64,000 nt of DNA from Myxococcus landrumus (GTDB lineage Bacteria > Myxococcota > Myxococcia > Myxococcales > Myxococcaceae): assembly GCF_017301635.1 (NCBI RefSeq), contig NZ_CP071091.1, positions 2,740,001 to 2,804,000 on the forward strand. Reading direction: 5' to 3'. Shown here one piece after another: positions 52,170-62,367 of the stretch (positions within the stretch are counted from its first letter, which is position 1; each line of letters starts with the position of its first letter). The position numbers were made by a program, and so were the translations under genes. The notes below the pieces were generated by a model. The model saw only the letters and a program-made list of their open reading frames with translations. It was not told the DNA's origin and searched no databases.

Positions 52170-53846
52170 ATGAGCCCGGGTGCCTCGTCCGAGCCCCATG
52201 CCGCTCCCCCCTCCTCCCAGGGGGACATCGCCCCCATCGAGTCACCGCCATCGGTGCTCCCTGGCACGAGCCATTCACTCGCTCGCGGCGCACTGCGCAT
52301 GGCGCTCGCCCGCGGCGCGGCGTTGTGTGTGCTGCCTTTGATGCTGCTCGCGTTCTCCCCGAAGGAAATCGTGGATGACGCCTACATCAGCTACCGCCAC
52401 GCGTGGAACCTCCTCCACGGACACGGGCTCGTCTACAACGCCGTGGAACGCGTCGAGGGGTTTACCAACCTCCTCTGGACGCTCATCTCGGCCATTCCCT
52501 TGGCGGTCGGCATCCGGGTGGATCTCTTCTGCAGCATCCTCGGAGGAATCCTCGCGGCGACCGCGGTGCTGCGCTCCTGGAGATTCCTCGTCAAACTGCG
52601 CGTGCCTGAGTATGCGGCGTGGGGGGCGGCCCTGCTGGTGGCCCTCTTCCCTGGCTACTATGTCAATGCCGTAAATGGACTCGAGGCCGGGCTCTTCAGC
52701 CTGCTGCTGGTCGAGACTGCGGGCGCGGTGCTGACGCGCCGCCAGCCCCTCGTCCCCGCCCTCCTGGGAGGACTCCTCTTCACGACCCGCCCCGAATCCG
52801 CCGCGCTGCTCCCTCTCTGCGTCATCTTCCGGTTCCTGGTGGATCGCTCCCAGTCGGACGACATGCGCTGGATCAAGAGGGATGTGTTGCGCATGGCCCT
52901 GGGGTGGGGTGCCATCATTGGCGCTGTGACTGCTGGCCGCCTGCTGTTCTACGGGCACCCGCTCCCCAACAGCGTGGCGGCCAAGGCCGTCAACCTCACG
53001 AATGTCCCCGAGCTGCTCTGGAACGCGCGCTACGGAGCCATCTACCTCCGAGGGTTCTTCCTCACGAACCCGCTCCTCGTCGTCCTGTCGGTCTTGGGCC
53101 TCATCGCCACGCCCCGCGCGCTCTGGGCCTGGCTGGGCGGACTGACCGCGATAGGTGCCGCGCTCCTCATCCTGCTCCAGGGGGGAGATTGGATGCTGCA
53201 CTTCCGACTGCTGACCATGTACGCCCCCTTCATGATGTTTCCGGCCGCAGCGGGCCTGAGCTTCCTGGGCGGCAGGCTCCAGCGGATGAAGGCCAACCTT
53301 CGGCCGGTGGCGGGGCTTGCGATGGCCGCGGCAGCAGGCTTCGGACTCTTCGTGGGGGCCTCGCAGGTCTACTTCTTCCCGAACATGCAGTGGGAGCTGG
53401 GCCAACCGGCCAAGGCCTACGAGATCATCGCCCGGGCTCTCCGCGGGGGCCTGCAGCAGGGCGATGTGGTGGCGGGAGAAGGAATCGGGATGCTGGGCAT
53501 CGAGCTTCCGGAGACCTACGTCCACGACTTCCTGGGCCTCACGGATGAGCACCTCGCCCACCACGGAACCCTTCGCGACATCTATGGCCGAAGGGACTAC
53601 GTCTACACCGCGCGTGAGGTCCGGCCGGCGGTGTACGTCGTCCACTCTGGCTTCTTCCACCTGTCGCGCTTCAGGGAGGGCTTCGAGGGGGACTTCAACG
53701 CCACCTACGAGACCTATGACGTCCTGCGGCCTCAGGGAGCAACCACCCACCAGATGATGGTGAGCCTTCGCTCAGACGTGGCCGAGCGGCTCCGGCCGCT
53801 CCTTGGGTCGCTGCAGCCGGAGCGCGCCACCATTCCGCCGCCGTAG
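52170..53846 (+). CDS. GT-C-type membrane glycosyltransferase (AftB/ArnT-like)
   Basis: 558 residues. After a Pro/Ser-rich lead of ~43 residues comes a multi-pass membrane protein with the early extracytoplasmic DDAYISYRHAWNLLHGHGLVYN and VEGFTNLLWTLI, a pattern of GT-C glycosyltransferases that use polyprenyl-phosphate sugars. About nine helices follow (for example VLSVLGLIATPRALWAWLGG), then a soluble C-terminal domain (LPETYVHDFLGLTDEHLAHHG). ATG 52299 (MALARGAALCVLPL) is an alternative start that removes the low-complexity lead. Role may be in cell-surface polysaccharide. Confidence 0.8.
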   Translation: MSPGASSEPHAAPPSSQGDIAPIESPPSVLPGTSHSLARGALRMALARGAALCVLPLMLLAFSPKEIVDDAYISYRHAWNLLHGHGLVYNAVERVEGFTNLLWTLISAIPLAVGIRVDLFCSILGGILAATAVLRSWRFLVKLRVPEYAAWGAALLVALFPGYYVNAVNGLEAGLFSLLLVETAGAVLTRRQPLVPALLGGLLFTTRPESAALLPLCVIFRFLVDRSQSDDMRWIKRDVLRMALGWGAIIGAVTAGRLLFYGHPLPNSVAAKAVNLTNVPELLWNARYGAIYLRGFFLTNPLLVVLSVLGLIATPRALWAWLGGLTAIGAALLILLQGGDWMLHFRLLTMYAPFMMFPAAAGLSFLGGRLQRMKANLRPVAGLAMAAAAGFGLFVGASQVYFFPNMQWELGQPAKAYEIIARALRGGLQQGDVVAGEGIGMLGIELPETYVHDFLGLTDEHLAHHGTLRDIYGRRDYVYTAREVRPAVYVVHSGFFHLSRFREGFEGDFNATYETYDVLRPQGATTHQMMVSLRSDVAERLRPLLGSLQPERATIPPP

Positions 53847-54246
53847 CAGGCGCGGAGGACAAGCGCCTTCACTCAACGCCCCAGGAGGGGCAAGGAACTC
53901 GAGCAGAGCCCGCCCGGTCTGCTCGAGTGTCGTGAAGCGAGGGACGTAGACGACCCTGCCAGGCACGGACATCACCGAGCCGCGGTCGACTCGCTCCGCC
54001 GAGACCCCACCCACCACTTTGCGGCTGAAGCGGATGCCCCTGGGCCTAGGCTCGGGTCCGCGCGAAGCGGCGACACCGCCGAGCACGTCATCGTGGGCAT
54101 CTGGCGAGCCCCCGCACGCGGAACCGAACAGGGAGAAGGACGCTGGACGTCATGAGTCCAAGTCCACGCCAGGGACAGGCCCCGGAAGCCATCCACTGAA
54201 AATGAAAAAGCCCCCAAGTCACTAGGACTTGAAGGCTCTTTCGGGT
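53847..54246. other. 400-bp region between the glycosyltransferase and tRNA-Leu genes
   Basis: No convincing gene. A weak hairpin AGGCGC/GCGCCT (53848-53868) directly follows the glycosyltransferase stop and may terminate it. The tRNA terminator lies at 54204-54237. The rest has no recognised signal. Confidence 0.4.
54204..54237 (-). terminator. Rho-independent terminator of tRNA-Leu
   Basis: On the minus strand: AGCC, AA, CAAGTC on one side and GACTTG, GGGG, GGCT on the other form a stem (54209-54237) with a two-base internal loop, followed by TTTTT and a second T-rich stretch. It lies 10 bp after the tRNA 3' end. Confidence 0.85.
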
Positions 54247-54328
54247 TGCCCAGGGCGGGATTCGAACCCGCACACCTTTCGGCGCCACCCCCTCAAGATG
54301 GTGTGTCTACCAGTTCCACCACCTGGGC
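54247..54328 (-). tRNA. tRNA-Leu (anticodon GAG)
   Basis: 82 nt on the minus strand. Acceptor stem GCCCAGG/CCTGGGC; anticodon stem CCATC/GGTGG with loop TTGAGGG, giving anticodon GAG for CUC/CUU leucine codons; class II variable arm; T arm GCGGG-TTCGAAT-CCCGC. The CCA end is not encoded. A terminator follows. Confidence 0.95.
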
Positions 54329-54416
54329 GTTGCTGCGCGGGACATCTACATCACCGCACCGGACCACGCAACGAGTTTCTCACTGCTGCGTGCTCCGGAT
54401 TTGAACAACGGGGCTC

Positions 54417-54839
54417 TTACGGAGCCGGAGTCGGCGCGGGAGCCTGCTGGCCCTCCGCCGGTGCGGCAGGTGCCGCACCCTGAGGCTGCTCGGAGCTCGG
54501 AGCCGGCTGCTGGCCCTCCGCCGGAGGCGTCGACTGCTCACCCGCCGCCGGAGCAGCAGGAGCCGCGGCCGCCGGAGGCTTCGCCACCGAACCGCCCTCC
54601 GCCACCGAGGACTTCAGGCCCACCATCGACAGGCCCAGCGACGTGAAGAAGAACATCGCCGCGCAGACGCCCGTGAGCTTGCTCAGGAACGTCACCGCGC
54701 CACGGCCGCCGAAGGCGCTCGTGGCCGCGCCGCCGCCCAGCGCCGAGCCCATGCCGGCGTCCTTACCCGGCTGCAGCAAGATGACGAAGATCATGAACAC
54801 GCACACGAGGACGTGGATGATCGTGACGAAGGTCAGCAT
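54417..54839 (-). CDS. secG: Preprotein translocase subunit SecG
   Basis: 140 residues. Two membrane helices (LTFVTIIHVLVCVFMIFVILLQ and LTGVCAAMFFFTSLGLSMVG) surround the conserved GKDAGMGSALGGGAATSAFGGRG loop of SecG, which aids SecYEG protein export. A long Ala/Pro/Gln-rich tail (~55 residues, PAEGQQPAPSSEQPQG) is an extension seen in many deltaproteobacterial SecG proteins. Start ATG 54839. Follows tpiA in the same direction, 88 bp apart. Confidence 0.93.
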   Translation of the reverse strand: MLTFVTIIHVLVCVFMIFVILLQPGKDAGMGSALGGGAATSAFGGRGAVTFLSKLTGVCAAMFFFTSLGLSMVGLKSSVAEGGSVAKPPAAAAPAAPAAGEQSTPPAEGQQPAPSSEQPQGAAPAAPAEGQQAPAPTPAP

Positions 54840-54873
54840 GAGTGGTCTTTCAAACGTTCCGTGAAAAGAGGGC

Positions 54874-54897
54874 GCACCTTATTCCAGAATAAAGTGC
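54874..54897. repeat. 24-bp inverted repeat upstream of secG
   Basis: GCACCTTATTC-CA-GAATAAAGTGC: 11-bp arms with one mismatch, centred 46 bp upstream of the secG start codon. It may be an operator or an intercistronic hairpin in the tpiA-secG message. Confidence 0.45.
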
Positions 54898-54927
54898 GGC
54901 GGTAGCACCAAAAAGTGTGGATCAACC

Positions 54928-55701
54928 CTACGTGGCCGCTTTGACGATGGCCGCGAAATCGCCCGCCTTCAGGCTCGCTCCACCCACGAGCGCCCCGTCG
55001 ACGTCCGGCTGTCCCAGCAATTCCGCGGCGTTGTCCGGCTTCACACTGCCGCCGTACTGGATGCGCACCCGCCCGGCCGTCTCCCCGTCGTACAGCCGGC
55101 CCACCAGCCCGCGGATCGCCGCGTGGACCTCCTGGGCCTGCGCCGACGTCGCGTTGCGCCCTGTCCCAATGGCCCACACCGGCTCGTACGCCAGGACGAA
55201 GCCGGCCACTTCCTTCGCCTCGAAGCCCGCCAACGCCCCCCGGACCTGGCGCTCCACCACCTCCAGCGTCCGGTTCGACTCGCGCTCCGCGAGCGTCTCG
55301 CCCACACAGATGATGGGCGTCATCTTCGCGTCGCGCACCGCCCGGGCCTTCTTGTTCACCGTCTCGTCCGTCTCACCGAAGAGCTGCCGGCGCTCCGAGT
55401 GCCCCACGATGACGTAGGCACACCCCAGCTCCGCCAGCATCGGCGCGGACACCTCTCCGGTGAACGCCCCCGACGCCTCCCAGTGACAGTTCTGCCCCGC
55501 GAGCTGGAAGGGAGCCCCCTCCAGCGCCACGTGCAGCGGCTGCAACGCCACGAACGGCGGCGCCAGCACCACCTCCACCACATCTCCCACGGAGGACACC
55601 GGCCCCCGCAGCTCGCGAACCAGTGCCAGCGCCTCCGGCACCGTCTTGTTCATCTTCCAGTTGCCGGCGACGATCTTCCGACGACGAGCCGAGGTGGCCA
55701 T
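54928..55701 (-). CDS. tpiA: Triosephosphate isomerase
   Basis: 257 residues. Catalytic residues are visible: Asn14 and Lys16 (AGNWKMNKT), His101 ([10 protein letters not shown]) and Glu173 ([12 protein letters not shown]); phosphate loop [11 protein letters not shown]. Interconverts dihydroxyacetone phosphate and glyceraldehyde 3-phosphate. Third gene of the gap-pgk-tpiA glycolytic run, 47 bp after pgk. Confidence 0.97.
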   Translation of the reverse strand: MATSARRRKIVAGNWKMNKTVPEALALVRELRGPVSSVGDVVEVVLAPPFVALQPLHVALEGAPFQLAGQNCHWEASGAFTGEVSAPMLAELGCAYVIVGHSERRQLFGETDETVNKKARAVRDAKMTPIICVGETLAERESNRTLEVVERQVRGALAGFEAKEVAGFVLAYEPVWAIGTGRNATSAQAQEVHAAIRGLVGRLYDGETAGRVRIQYGGSVKPDNAAELLGQPDVDGALVGGASLKAGDFAAIVKAAT

Positions 55702-55748
55702 GTGTCACTCCCCCGAAGGTGTGGTGGTGTTGCCGAACCGCGCGAAGC

Positions 55749-56936
<1,188 letters not shown>

Positions 56937-56966
56937 CTTGCGTATCCCCTGGGCCCCGGACGGGGA

Positions 56967-57977
56967 CTAGATGCCCTTGGACACGAGGAACTTGGCCGTG
57001 TCCACCATGCGGTTGGAGAAGCCCCACTCGTTGTCGTACCAGGCCATCACCTTGACCATGGTGTCGCCCATCACGAAGCAGTTGGTGGCGTCGAAGATGG
57101 CCGAGTGCGGGTTGCCGTTGTAGTCCACCGACACCGTCTGCGCGTCGCTGAACTCCAGGATGCCCTTGAGCGAGCCCTCGGCGGCCTTGCGGTACGCGTC
57201 GATGACCCCCTCGGCCGTCACCTTCTTGCTCAGGTTCACGGTCAGGTCCACCAGCGAAACGTTCGGGGTGGGCACGCGCACGGAGATGCCGTGCATCTTG
57301 CCCTTCAGCGACGGAATCACCTCGCCAATGGCCTTCGCGGCGCCCGTGCTGGTGGGAATCATCGACAGCGCGGCGGCGCGCGCGCGGCGCATGTCGTCGT
57401 GGGTGAGGTCCAGGATGCGCTGGTCGTTGGTGTAGCTGTGGACCGTCGTCATCAGGCCGTTCTCGATGCCGAAGTTGTCCACCAGCACCTTGGCGATGGG
57501 CGCCAGGCAGTTGGTGGTGCACGAGGCGTTCGAGATGATGTGGTGCTTGGCCGGATCATACTCGGCATGGTTGATGCCGTAGGCGATGGTCAGGTCCGGA
57601 CCCTTGGCCGGCGCGGAGATGATGACCTTCTTGGCGCCCGCCGCCAGGTGCTTCGCGGCCGCGTCGCGCGCGGTGAAGCGGCCGGTGCACTCCAGCACCA
57701 CGTCCACGTTCATGCTCTTCCACGGCAGCGCCGTGGGGTCCTTCTCCGCGGTGACGGCGATCTCCTTGCCGTCCACCACGATGCCCTTGTCCGTCGCCTT
57801 CACCTCACCCGGCCAGGTGCGGTGCACGGAGTCGTACTTGAACAGGTGCGCCAGCGCCGCCGGCTTGTCCAGGTCGTTGATGGCGACAATCTCCAGGTCT
57901 TCCTTGCGGCTGAGCGCGGCGCGCAGGATGCAGCGACCGATGCGACCAAAGCCGTTGATGGCGATGCGAGTAGCCAT
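56967..57977 (-). CDS. gap: Glyceraldehyde-3-phosphate dehydrogenase (type I)
   Basis: 336 residues. NAD-binding INGFGRIGRCILRA, catalytic Cys153 in SNASCTTNCLAP and the C-terminal WYDNEWGFSNRMVD. Oxidises glyceraldehyde 3-phosphate to 1,3-bisphosphoglycerate with NAD. First gene of the gap-pgk-tpiA operon, with AAGGAGA before ATG 57977. Confidence 0.97.
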   Translation of the reverse strand: MATRIAINGFGRIGRCILRAALSRKEDLEIVAINDLDKPAALAHLFKYDSVHRTWPGEVKATDKGIVVDGKEIAVTAEKDPTALPWKSMNVDVVLECTGRFTARDAAAKHLAAGAKKVIISAPAKGPDLTIAYGINHAEYDPAKHHIISNASCTTNCLAPIAKVLVDNFGIENGLMTTVHSYTNDQRILDLTHDDMRRARAAALSMIPTSTGAAKAIGEVIPSLKGKMHGISVRVPTPNVSLVDLTVNLSKKVTAEGVIDAYRKAAEGSLKGILEFSDAQTVSVDYNGNPHSAIFDATNCFVMGDTMVKVMAWYDNEWGFSNRMVDTAKFLVSKGI

Positions 57978-58046
57978 GTGCGTGTCTCCTTGGAGCAGAG
58001 GGCGCGTGAAGAGCGCCCACGGGTCATCACGTACGTCAGAAAATGA

Positions 58047-58073
58047 GGGCCGCCGACCGTAGGCACGCAGCCC
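58047..58073 (-). terminator. Hairpin terminator after the MYXO-CTERM amidase gene
   Basis: On the minus strand GGGCTGC and GCGGCCC (one G-T pair) form a 7-bp stem, followed by TCATTTTC, 8 bp after the amidase stop. It lies between that gene and gap, separating the transcripts. Confidence 0.5.
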
Positions 58074-58080
58074 CGCCGAG

Positions 58081-60951
58081 TCAACGCCTCAAGTCTCCCG
58101 CGCGCCGCCTCGCGCGTCGAAGCTGAACAATCACTCCGAGCAACAGCCACAGCCCGCCCCCCGTTCCCGCGCCCGCCCCACAACCACAGCCCGAATCCCC
58201 GAGCGGATAGAACTGCGGCAACACGTCCAGGACGATGGGCGCCGGCGGCTCCGGGTTCTCAGGTTCTGGTGGATGGGGATCCACCCCACGCGGCGCCACG
58301 CATCGGCCCAGCAGGCCCGAGCCCCCATCACCGGAATCCCCGACGGGCGCGGCCCCCGGCGCGGGGAAGCCCGCGCGAACCAGGAACGCCGACAGGAGCC
58401 GAGCCCTCGCCGCCCGGTCCACCACCGACTCGAAGGGCACCCCCAGCAGGAGCACCTGGCCCCCGGGCATGGAGAACACGCCCGCCGTCAGGTCCGTCCC
58501 CGCGTAGCGCAGCACCGCCGAACCGCCTGATGCCGGAGTCAACACATCCGTCACGCCCAGGGGATAGGCGCCTCGCGTGCCGTCATCCAGCGCCACGCCC
58601 GTCAGCGATGCGAGGAAGTCCCCGGGCAGGCCCTCGACCTTCAGCGGCGGAGTCCCGCTCGTGGTGGAGGCGCGGAGGATGTCCGCCAGGAATGCCTTGT
58701 CGGCCGGGTCCCCGGACGCCAGCGCGGACGCCACCTGCGCGCCCGAGAGCAACAGGTGCCCACCGCCCGTGACGAACGCTCGCAGCGCGTCCTGTTCCGC
58801 GCGCGTCAGCCGAGCCCCTTGTGTCCCCCCTCGCCCGGTGAACCAGTCCACCATGCGGTAACCCGTACCCGCCCCGGGTGACACCAGCCCCGCCGCCACG
58901 GCCGCGCTCGTCGCGCTGTCGAACGCGAGCCCGGACTGGCTCATCGCGTCTCCGTGCCGGCGCACGTAGGTGCCGTCGTTCATCAGCTCGGCCAGCACCC
59001 GGAGCGGCGCCTCCAGGGCGTACGCATCCAGCGCCTCGCCACAGGCCAGCGCGGAGTCCATGCGCTCGAACGCGTTGACCACCAGCGCGGTCGACACGTC
59101 GCCCGCGCGCACGCCGACGATGGAGGACGGGAAGCCTTCGCCGCCCTGGCTCACCGCGGCGACGCGGAAGTAGCGCGCCGTGCCCGTCGCCAGCGGCAAG
59201 GTGAAGGAGGTCTGCGTCACCTCGGTGCCGTCGTCCCAGCCCAGTCCATCCGAGCTCTGGTAGACGCGGTACCCGGTGGGCGCGTCATGTCCCTCCTCGT
59301 CCGGATTCGCCTCGGGCGCGGCCCAGCGGACCTCCACCGTTCCCGCCGCGACATTGCGCGCCACCACCACCGCGGGGGCCTCGGGCGGCAGCTTCACCGC
59401 CACGCCATCGCGCACGGCGTAGTACTTGATGAGCCCTTGGAGAATGGCCCTCGCGGCGACACGGCGGAAGGTCGGCTCCTTCAGCCGGTTCGAGTCGGCG
59501 ACGGTGTCGTGGTACGCGATCTCCAACAACACCGATGGCATCTCGGGGTTGTGCGTGGGGTTCACCTCGCCCAGGTTCGCGGAGCGCAGGTTGCGCACGC
59601 GCCACGTCGAGTCCACCTCGCGCTTCAAGTCCTTCCCGAGCTCATCCAGCAGCGCGCGCGCCAGCACATCGCTTCCGGGCACGCCCGTGAAGTTCAGCGT
59701 GCCGTCCACCGGGTTCGGCCCGTACACGTAGCCCTCCGTGCCCACCACCTTCCCCGTGGTGGACGCGTTGGTGTGCCACGCGACGTACACCGCGTCCTCG
59801 CCCTCCTCGTGCAGCCACGCCGCGAAGCGCGGGCGCGCGGACACATCGGCGTTGCGCTCGTTGCCGATGGCATTCGCACCCGTGGGTGCGTACACGGACG
59901 CCGGCGCGCCGCTGAACTGCACGTGGTAGCGCGCGGCCTCCTCGTAGCGAGGACGCGCCAGCGCGGCCATCTGTGCATCCCCGATGACACCACTGCCGCC
60001 ACCGAAGCGCACCGCGTCCACCGACACCGTGCTCCCCTGCTCCGCGTCGTTCATCAACACCACCGAGGCCGCATCCGCGCCGGCCCCCGCCTTGAAGTAG
60101 AAGCGGCCCAGGAACACCCACGTCCCGCCATGACGGCGCTGATTGACGCGGAAGTGGCTCTCCCCCCCCGCGTGGCGAACCACGTAGTGCGCGTTCTCCG
60201 TCCGCGAGGGGTCCGCCGCGTAGGAGACATAGACGTGGTAGTTGCCATCCGAGGGCACCGTCGGCGCCCACGTGGCCGACGCCGTGGAGGTCGTCGTCGT
60301 GAGGAGCTCCCGCGTGGCGCCCAGCGTGAAGGGCTCCACATCGTTCTTCATGGGCGTGGGCGGAGTGCCCCAGCCCTTGCGGTTCGTCGTCCGGAACAGC
60401 GCCGTGTCCCCGGTCTCGGAGTAGCCCGCCCCTCCCTCGTCGACGATGACCATCCGCGAGTTGAGGTCCGACTCGCGCACGGGAACCACCGTGGCGCCCG
60501 CGCCCATCAACATGGGCATCAGGTACTGGTTCAGCACCTCCGCGGAGATGAAGTCCTCCACCACCGCCCAGGTGTTGGGGCGCTGCGTGGCCCAGCGATT
60601 CAGCGTCGGGGCCCGGTAGAAGCCATGGCCCGGGCTCAAGTAGATGACCTTCCCCGACAGCGCACCGGCCCGCGTCCGCGTCTGCGGGACACCCGACACC
60701 TTGGTCCGCGTCCCTCCGCCCTTCTCCTCTCGCCGCACCACGGGCGCGTCGGTGGCGCTCAGCTTGCGCGCCTCGTGGGCCCGGGGCCCCGGCGCCGGGA
60801 CGTACACCGCATCCGGCGGCTCCAGGCCACACGCCCCCACTTCTCCGTCGTGGACGTGCGGCGCGGGTGCCTGGGCGGCCGCGAGGGAGGAGGTCAACAA
60901 AAGGGCCGCCAGCACGCCCACTGGACGCGCCCGGAAGGAGTCGGTGCTCAT
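58081..60951 (-). CDS. N-acetylmuramoyl-L-alanine amidase with FnIII-like domain and MYXO-CTERM tail
   Basis: 956 residues from ATG 60951 with signal peptide (VGVLAALLLTSSLAAAQA). The amidase_3 catalytic domain is split by a golvesin-like beta domain (SDGNYHVYVSYAAD, VVRHAGGESHFRVNQ): zinc motifs are YLSPGHGFYRAP, DAVYVAWHTNAST and SVLLEIAYHDT. A fibronectin-III-like segment (VEVRWAAPEANPDEEG) follows, then a long domain of unknown type. The end is a MYXO-CTERM signal: GDSGCGCGAGAGTGGGLWLL, hydrophobic segment and RRARRR, which directs myxobacterial surface sorting. Cleaves peptidoglycan, perhaps of prey or during development. Confidence 0.88.
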   Translation of the reverse strand: MSTDSFRARPVGVLAALLLTSSLAAAQAPAPHVHDGEVGACGLEPPDAVYVPAPGPRAHEARKLSATDAPVVRREEKGGGTRTKVSGVPQTRTRAGALSGKVIYLSPGHGFYRAPTLNRWATQRPNTWAVVEDFISAEVLNQYLMPMLMGAGATVVPVRESDLNSRMVIVDEGGAGYSETGDTALFRTTNRKGWGTPPTPMKNDVEPFTLGATRELLTTTTSTASATWAPTVPSDGNYHVYVSYAADPSRTENAHYVVRHAGGESHFRVNQRRHGGTWVFLGRFYFKAGAGADAASVVLMNDAEQGSTVSVDAVRFGGGSGVIGDAQMAALARPRYEEAARYHVQFSGAPASVYAPTGANAIGNERNADVSARPRFAAWLHEEGEDAVYVAWHTNASTTGKVVGTEGYVYGPNPVDGTLNFTGVPGSDVLARALLDELGKDLKREVDSTWRVRNLRSANLGEVNPTHNPEMPSVLLEIAYHDTVADSNRLKEPTFRRVAARAILQGLIKYYAVRDGVAVKLPPEAPAVVVARNVAAGTVEVRWAAPEANPDEEGHDAPTGYRVYQSSDGLGWDDGTEVTQTSFTLPLATGTARYFRVAAVSQGGEGFPSSIVGVRAGDVSTALVVNAFERMDSALACGEALDAYALEAPLRVLAELMNDGTYVRRHGDAMSQSGLAFDSATSAAVAAGLVSPGAGTGYRMVDWFTGRGGTQGARLTRAEQDALRAFVTGGGHLLLSGAQVASALASGDPADKAFLADILRASTTSGTPPLKVEGLPGDFLASLTGVALDDGTRGAYPLGVTDVLTPASGGSAVLRYAGTDLTAGVFSMPGGQVLLLGVPFESVVDRAARARLLSAFLVRAGFPAPGAAPVGDSGDGGSGLLGRCVAPRGVDPHPPEPENPEPPAPIVLDVLPQFYPLGDSGCGCGAGAGTGGGLWLLLGVIVQLRRARRRAGDLRR

Positions 60952-61029
60952 GGCGACCGACCTTACCCATTCACATCCCCACGGCAATCGAACGCGTGGG
61001 TGCTAGCCTGATTGTCCCTTCAGGTTCCG

Positions 61030-61734
61030 ATGACCGTACCTGCCCGGCCACCTCCCCACTTTCCCGCCCGTCGCGGCTCGGGGCTCATCGCCTCGTTCGG
61101 CCACGCCTGGGCGGGCCTCATCCACACCGTCGTCCACCAGCGCAACATGCGCGTGCACCTCATCTCCGCCGTGCTGGTGGGGCTGGTGGGCAGCGGCATC
61201 CCCTTGGGACTCGCCGAGAAGGTGACGCTCATCTTCTGCGTCCTGCTCATCTTCTTCGCGGAGATTCTCAACAGCGCGCTGGAGCACCTGGTCGACCTGG
61301 CCGTCCAACAGTTCGACGAGAAGGCCCGCCTCACCAAGGACGCCGCCGCAGCGGGTGTCCTCGTGCTCGCCCTGGGCACGGTGGTCATCTTCGCCGCCAT
61401 CCTCGTCCACAACTGGGACACGGTGCGCACCAGCACGGAGGCCATCGTCCGGCAGGTCGCGCTGGGACTGCCCCTCGCGGCCTGCGTGCTCGTGCTCGTG
61501 CGGCCCCAGCCACGTCCCTTGTGGGTGGACCTGTGCGCCTTCCTGGGAGGTGGAGTGCTGATGGGGGCGCTGGCCATCCACTCGGCCAGCCTGGTCTTCA
61601 GCGCGCTGACCGCGGGGCTGCTGTTCGTCGCGGCCTCCGCGGCCTACTCGCGACGGCGCGAAGCGCGCTCCTCAGGCCAGTTGCCGGGTGACTCCAGCGT
61701 CAACCCGCGCCCTGGAAATGAAAAAACCGGCTGA
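61030..61734 (+). CDS. dgkA: Diacylglycerol kinase (DgkA-like), extended
   Basis: 234 residues from ATG 61030 (an upstream TTG at 61012 is possible). The N-terminal ~125 residues match DgkA: SFGHAWAGLIHTVVHQRNMRVHL, FFAEILNSALEHLVDLA (the conserved Glu-Asn-Glu site) and a KDAAAAGVLVLALGTVVIFAA helix. It phosphorylates diacylglycerol at the inner membrane. The C-terminal half has two more helices (LGLPLAACVLVLV, ALTAGLLFVAASAAY), unlike the ~120-residue E. coli enzyme. Confidence 0.88.
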   Translation: MTVPARPPPHFPARRGSGLIASFGHAWAGLIHTVVHQRNMRVHLISAVLVGLVGSGIPLGLAEKVTLIFCVLLIFFAEILNSALEHLVDLAVQQFDEKARLTKDAAAAGVLVLALGTVVIFAAILVHNWDTVRTSTEAIVRQVALGLPLAACVLVLVRPQPRPLWVDLCAFLGGGVLMGALAIHSASLVFSALTAGLLFVAASAAYSRRREARSSGQLPGDSSVNPRPGNEKTG

Positions 61735-61741
61735 CGCCGGT
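61721..61741 (-). terminator. Rho-independent terminator of 61832-62041, inside the dgkA 3' end
   Basis: On the minus strand ACCGGC-GTCA-GCCGGT is followed by TTTTT. The stem covers the last dgkA codons and its stop (61732-61734). A terminator for one gene is thus built into the coding end of the convergent gene. Confidence 0.75.
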
Positions 61742-61831
61742 CCACCGCCGCCTCGTGGGCGGGGACCCCGGAGCCTGTCCGGAGCCCTCTCACCCGCCGA
61801 GGGTCTTGCCACGAAGCGAGAGCCTCGCACC

Positions 61832-62041
61832 TCAGGCGCGCTGACGCCACTCGGAGCCTTGCTGCTCCGGGGTGGCCTGCGCCGCGGCGACGTCCTTGTC
61901 GCCTTCCTTCAGGTCCGAGGTCACCAGATCGAGCAGCTCCGTGGCGATGCCGATGACCTGATGCGGGGTGTAGCCGCTCGCGCGCAGTTGGTTGAAGAAG
62001 GTGCGCGCCAGGATTCGGGTGCCCTTTTGATCGGTGCTCAC
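61832..62041 (-). CDS. Small conserved-looking hypothetical protein, 69 residues
   Basis: GTG 62041, with GGAGG 8 nt upstream, gives MSTDQKGTRILARTFF. The product is a short helical protein (NQLRASGYTPHQVIGIATELLDLVTSDLK) with a polar tail. It has its own terminator downstream and good codon bias, which supports a real gene. No family recognised. A longer reading frame to 62368 would extend through a structured non-coding region and is rejected. Confidence 0.65.
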   Translation of the reverse strand: MSTDQKGTRILARTFFNQLRASGYTPHQVIGIATELLDLVTSDLKEGDKDVAAAQATPEQQGSEWRQRA

Positions 62042-62367
62042 AGTGAATGCCTCCAAAGTGGGCGGCGAAATGAGGGGGGCCGCCAGGTCTTCACGAAGGC
62101 CCTGTACTTCAACCCCCGTGCCAGACGTTCTCTTCCAAACGGATTCCCCAACAGTTACGCGGGGTTGACGTGTTTCAGGGCCCGGCATGGGGGGCCCTGG
62201 GGTGCGAAAGAACCTACGCACCCGAGAACCCCTTCGAGGGAAGTGGAAGTCCGGGTGCCTCACGCGATACGCACCCGGATGAGCAAGCGGAGCCCCCGTG
62301 GTTTCAAGTGCTTGCAATCTTTCAGCGGGGTGAAGCAGATACGCGCCCCCACCAGGAGCAAACGGCA
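62042..62367 (+). promoter_or_regulatory. Structured 5' leader of the COG2509-type dehydrogenase gene
   Basis: A TTGACG (62165-62170) is followed by three perfect hairpins: CAGGGCCC/GGGCCCTG (62176-62199), GGGTGCG/CGCACCC (62200-62223, directly adjacent) and TCCGGGTGC/GCACCCGGA (62250-62279). GCACCCG of hairpin 2 (62218-62224) can instead pair with CGGGTGC of hairpin 3 (62252-62258), giving mutually exclusive folds. A 34-codon frame begins ATG 62279 and overlaps the dehydrogenase start (stop 62381-62383). This could be a riboswitch or an attenuator; no known class is recognised. Confidence 0.5.
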
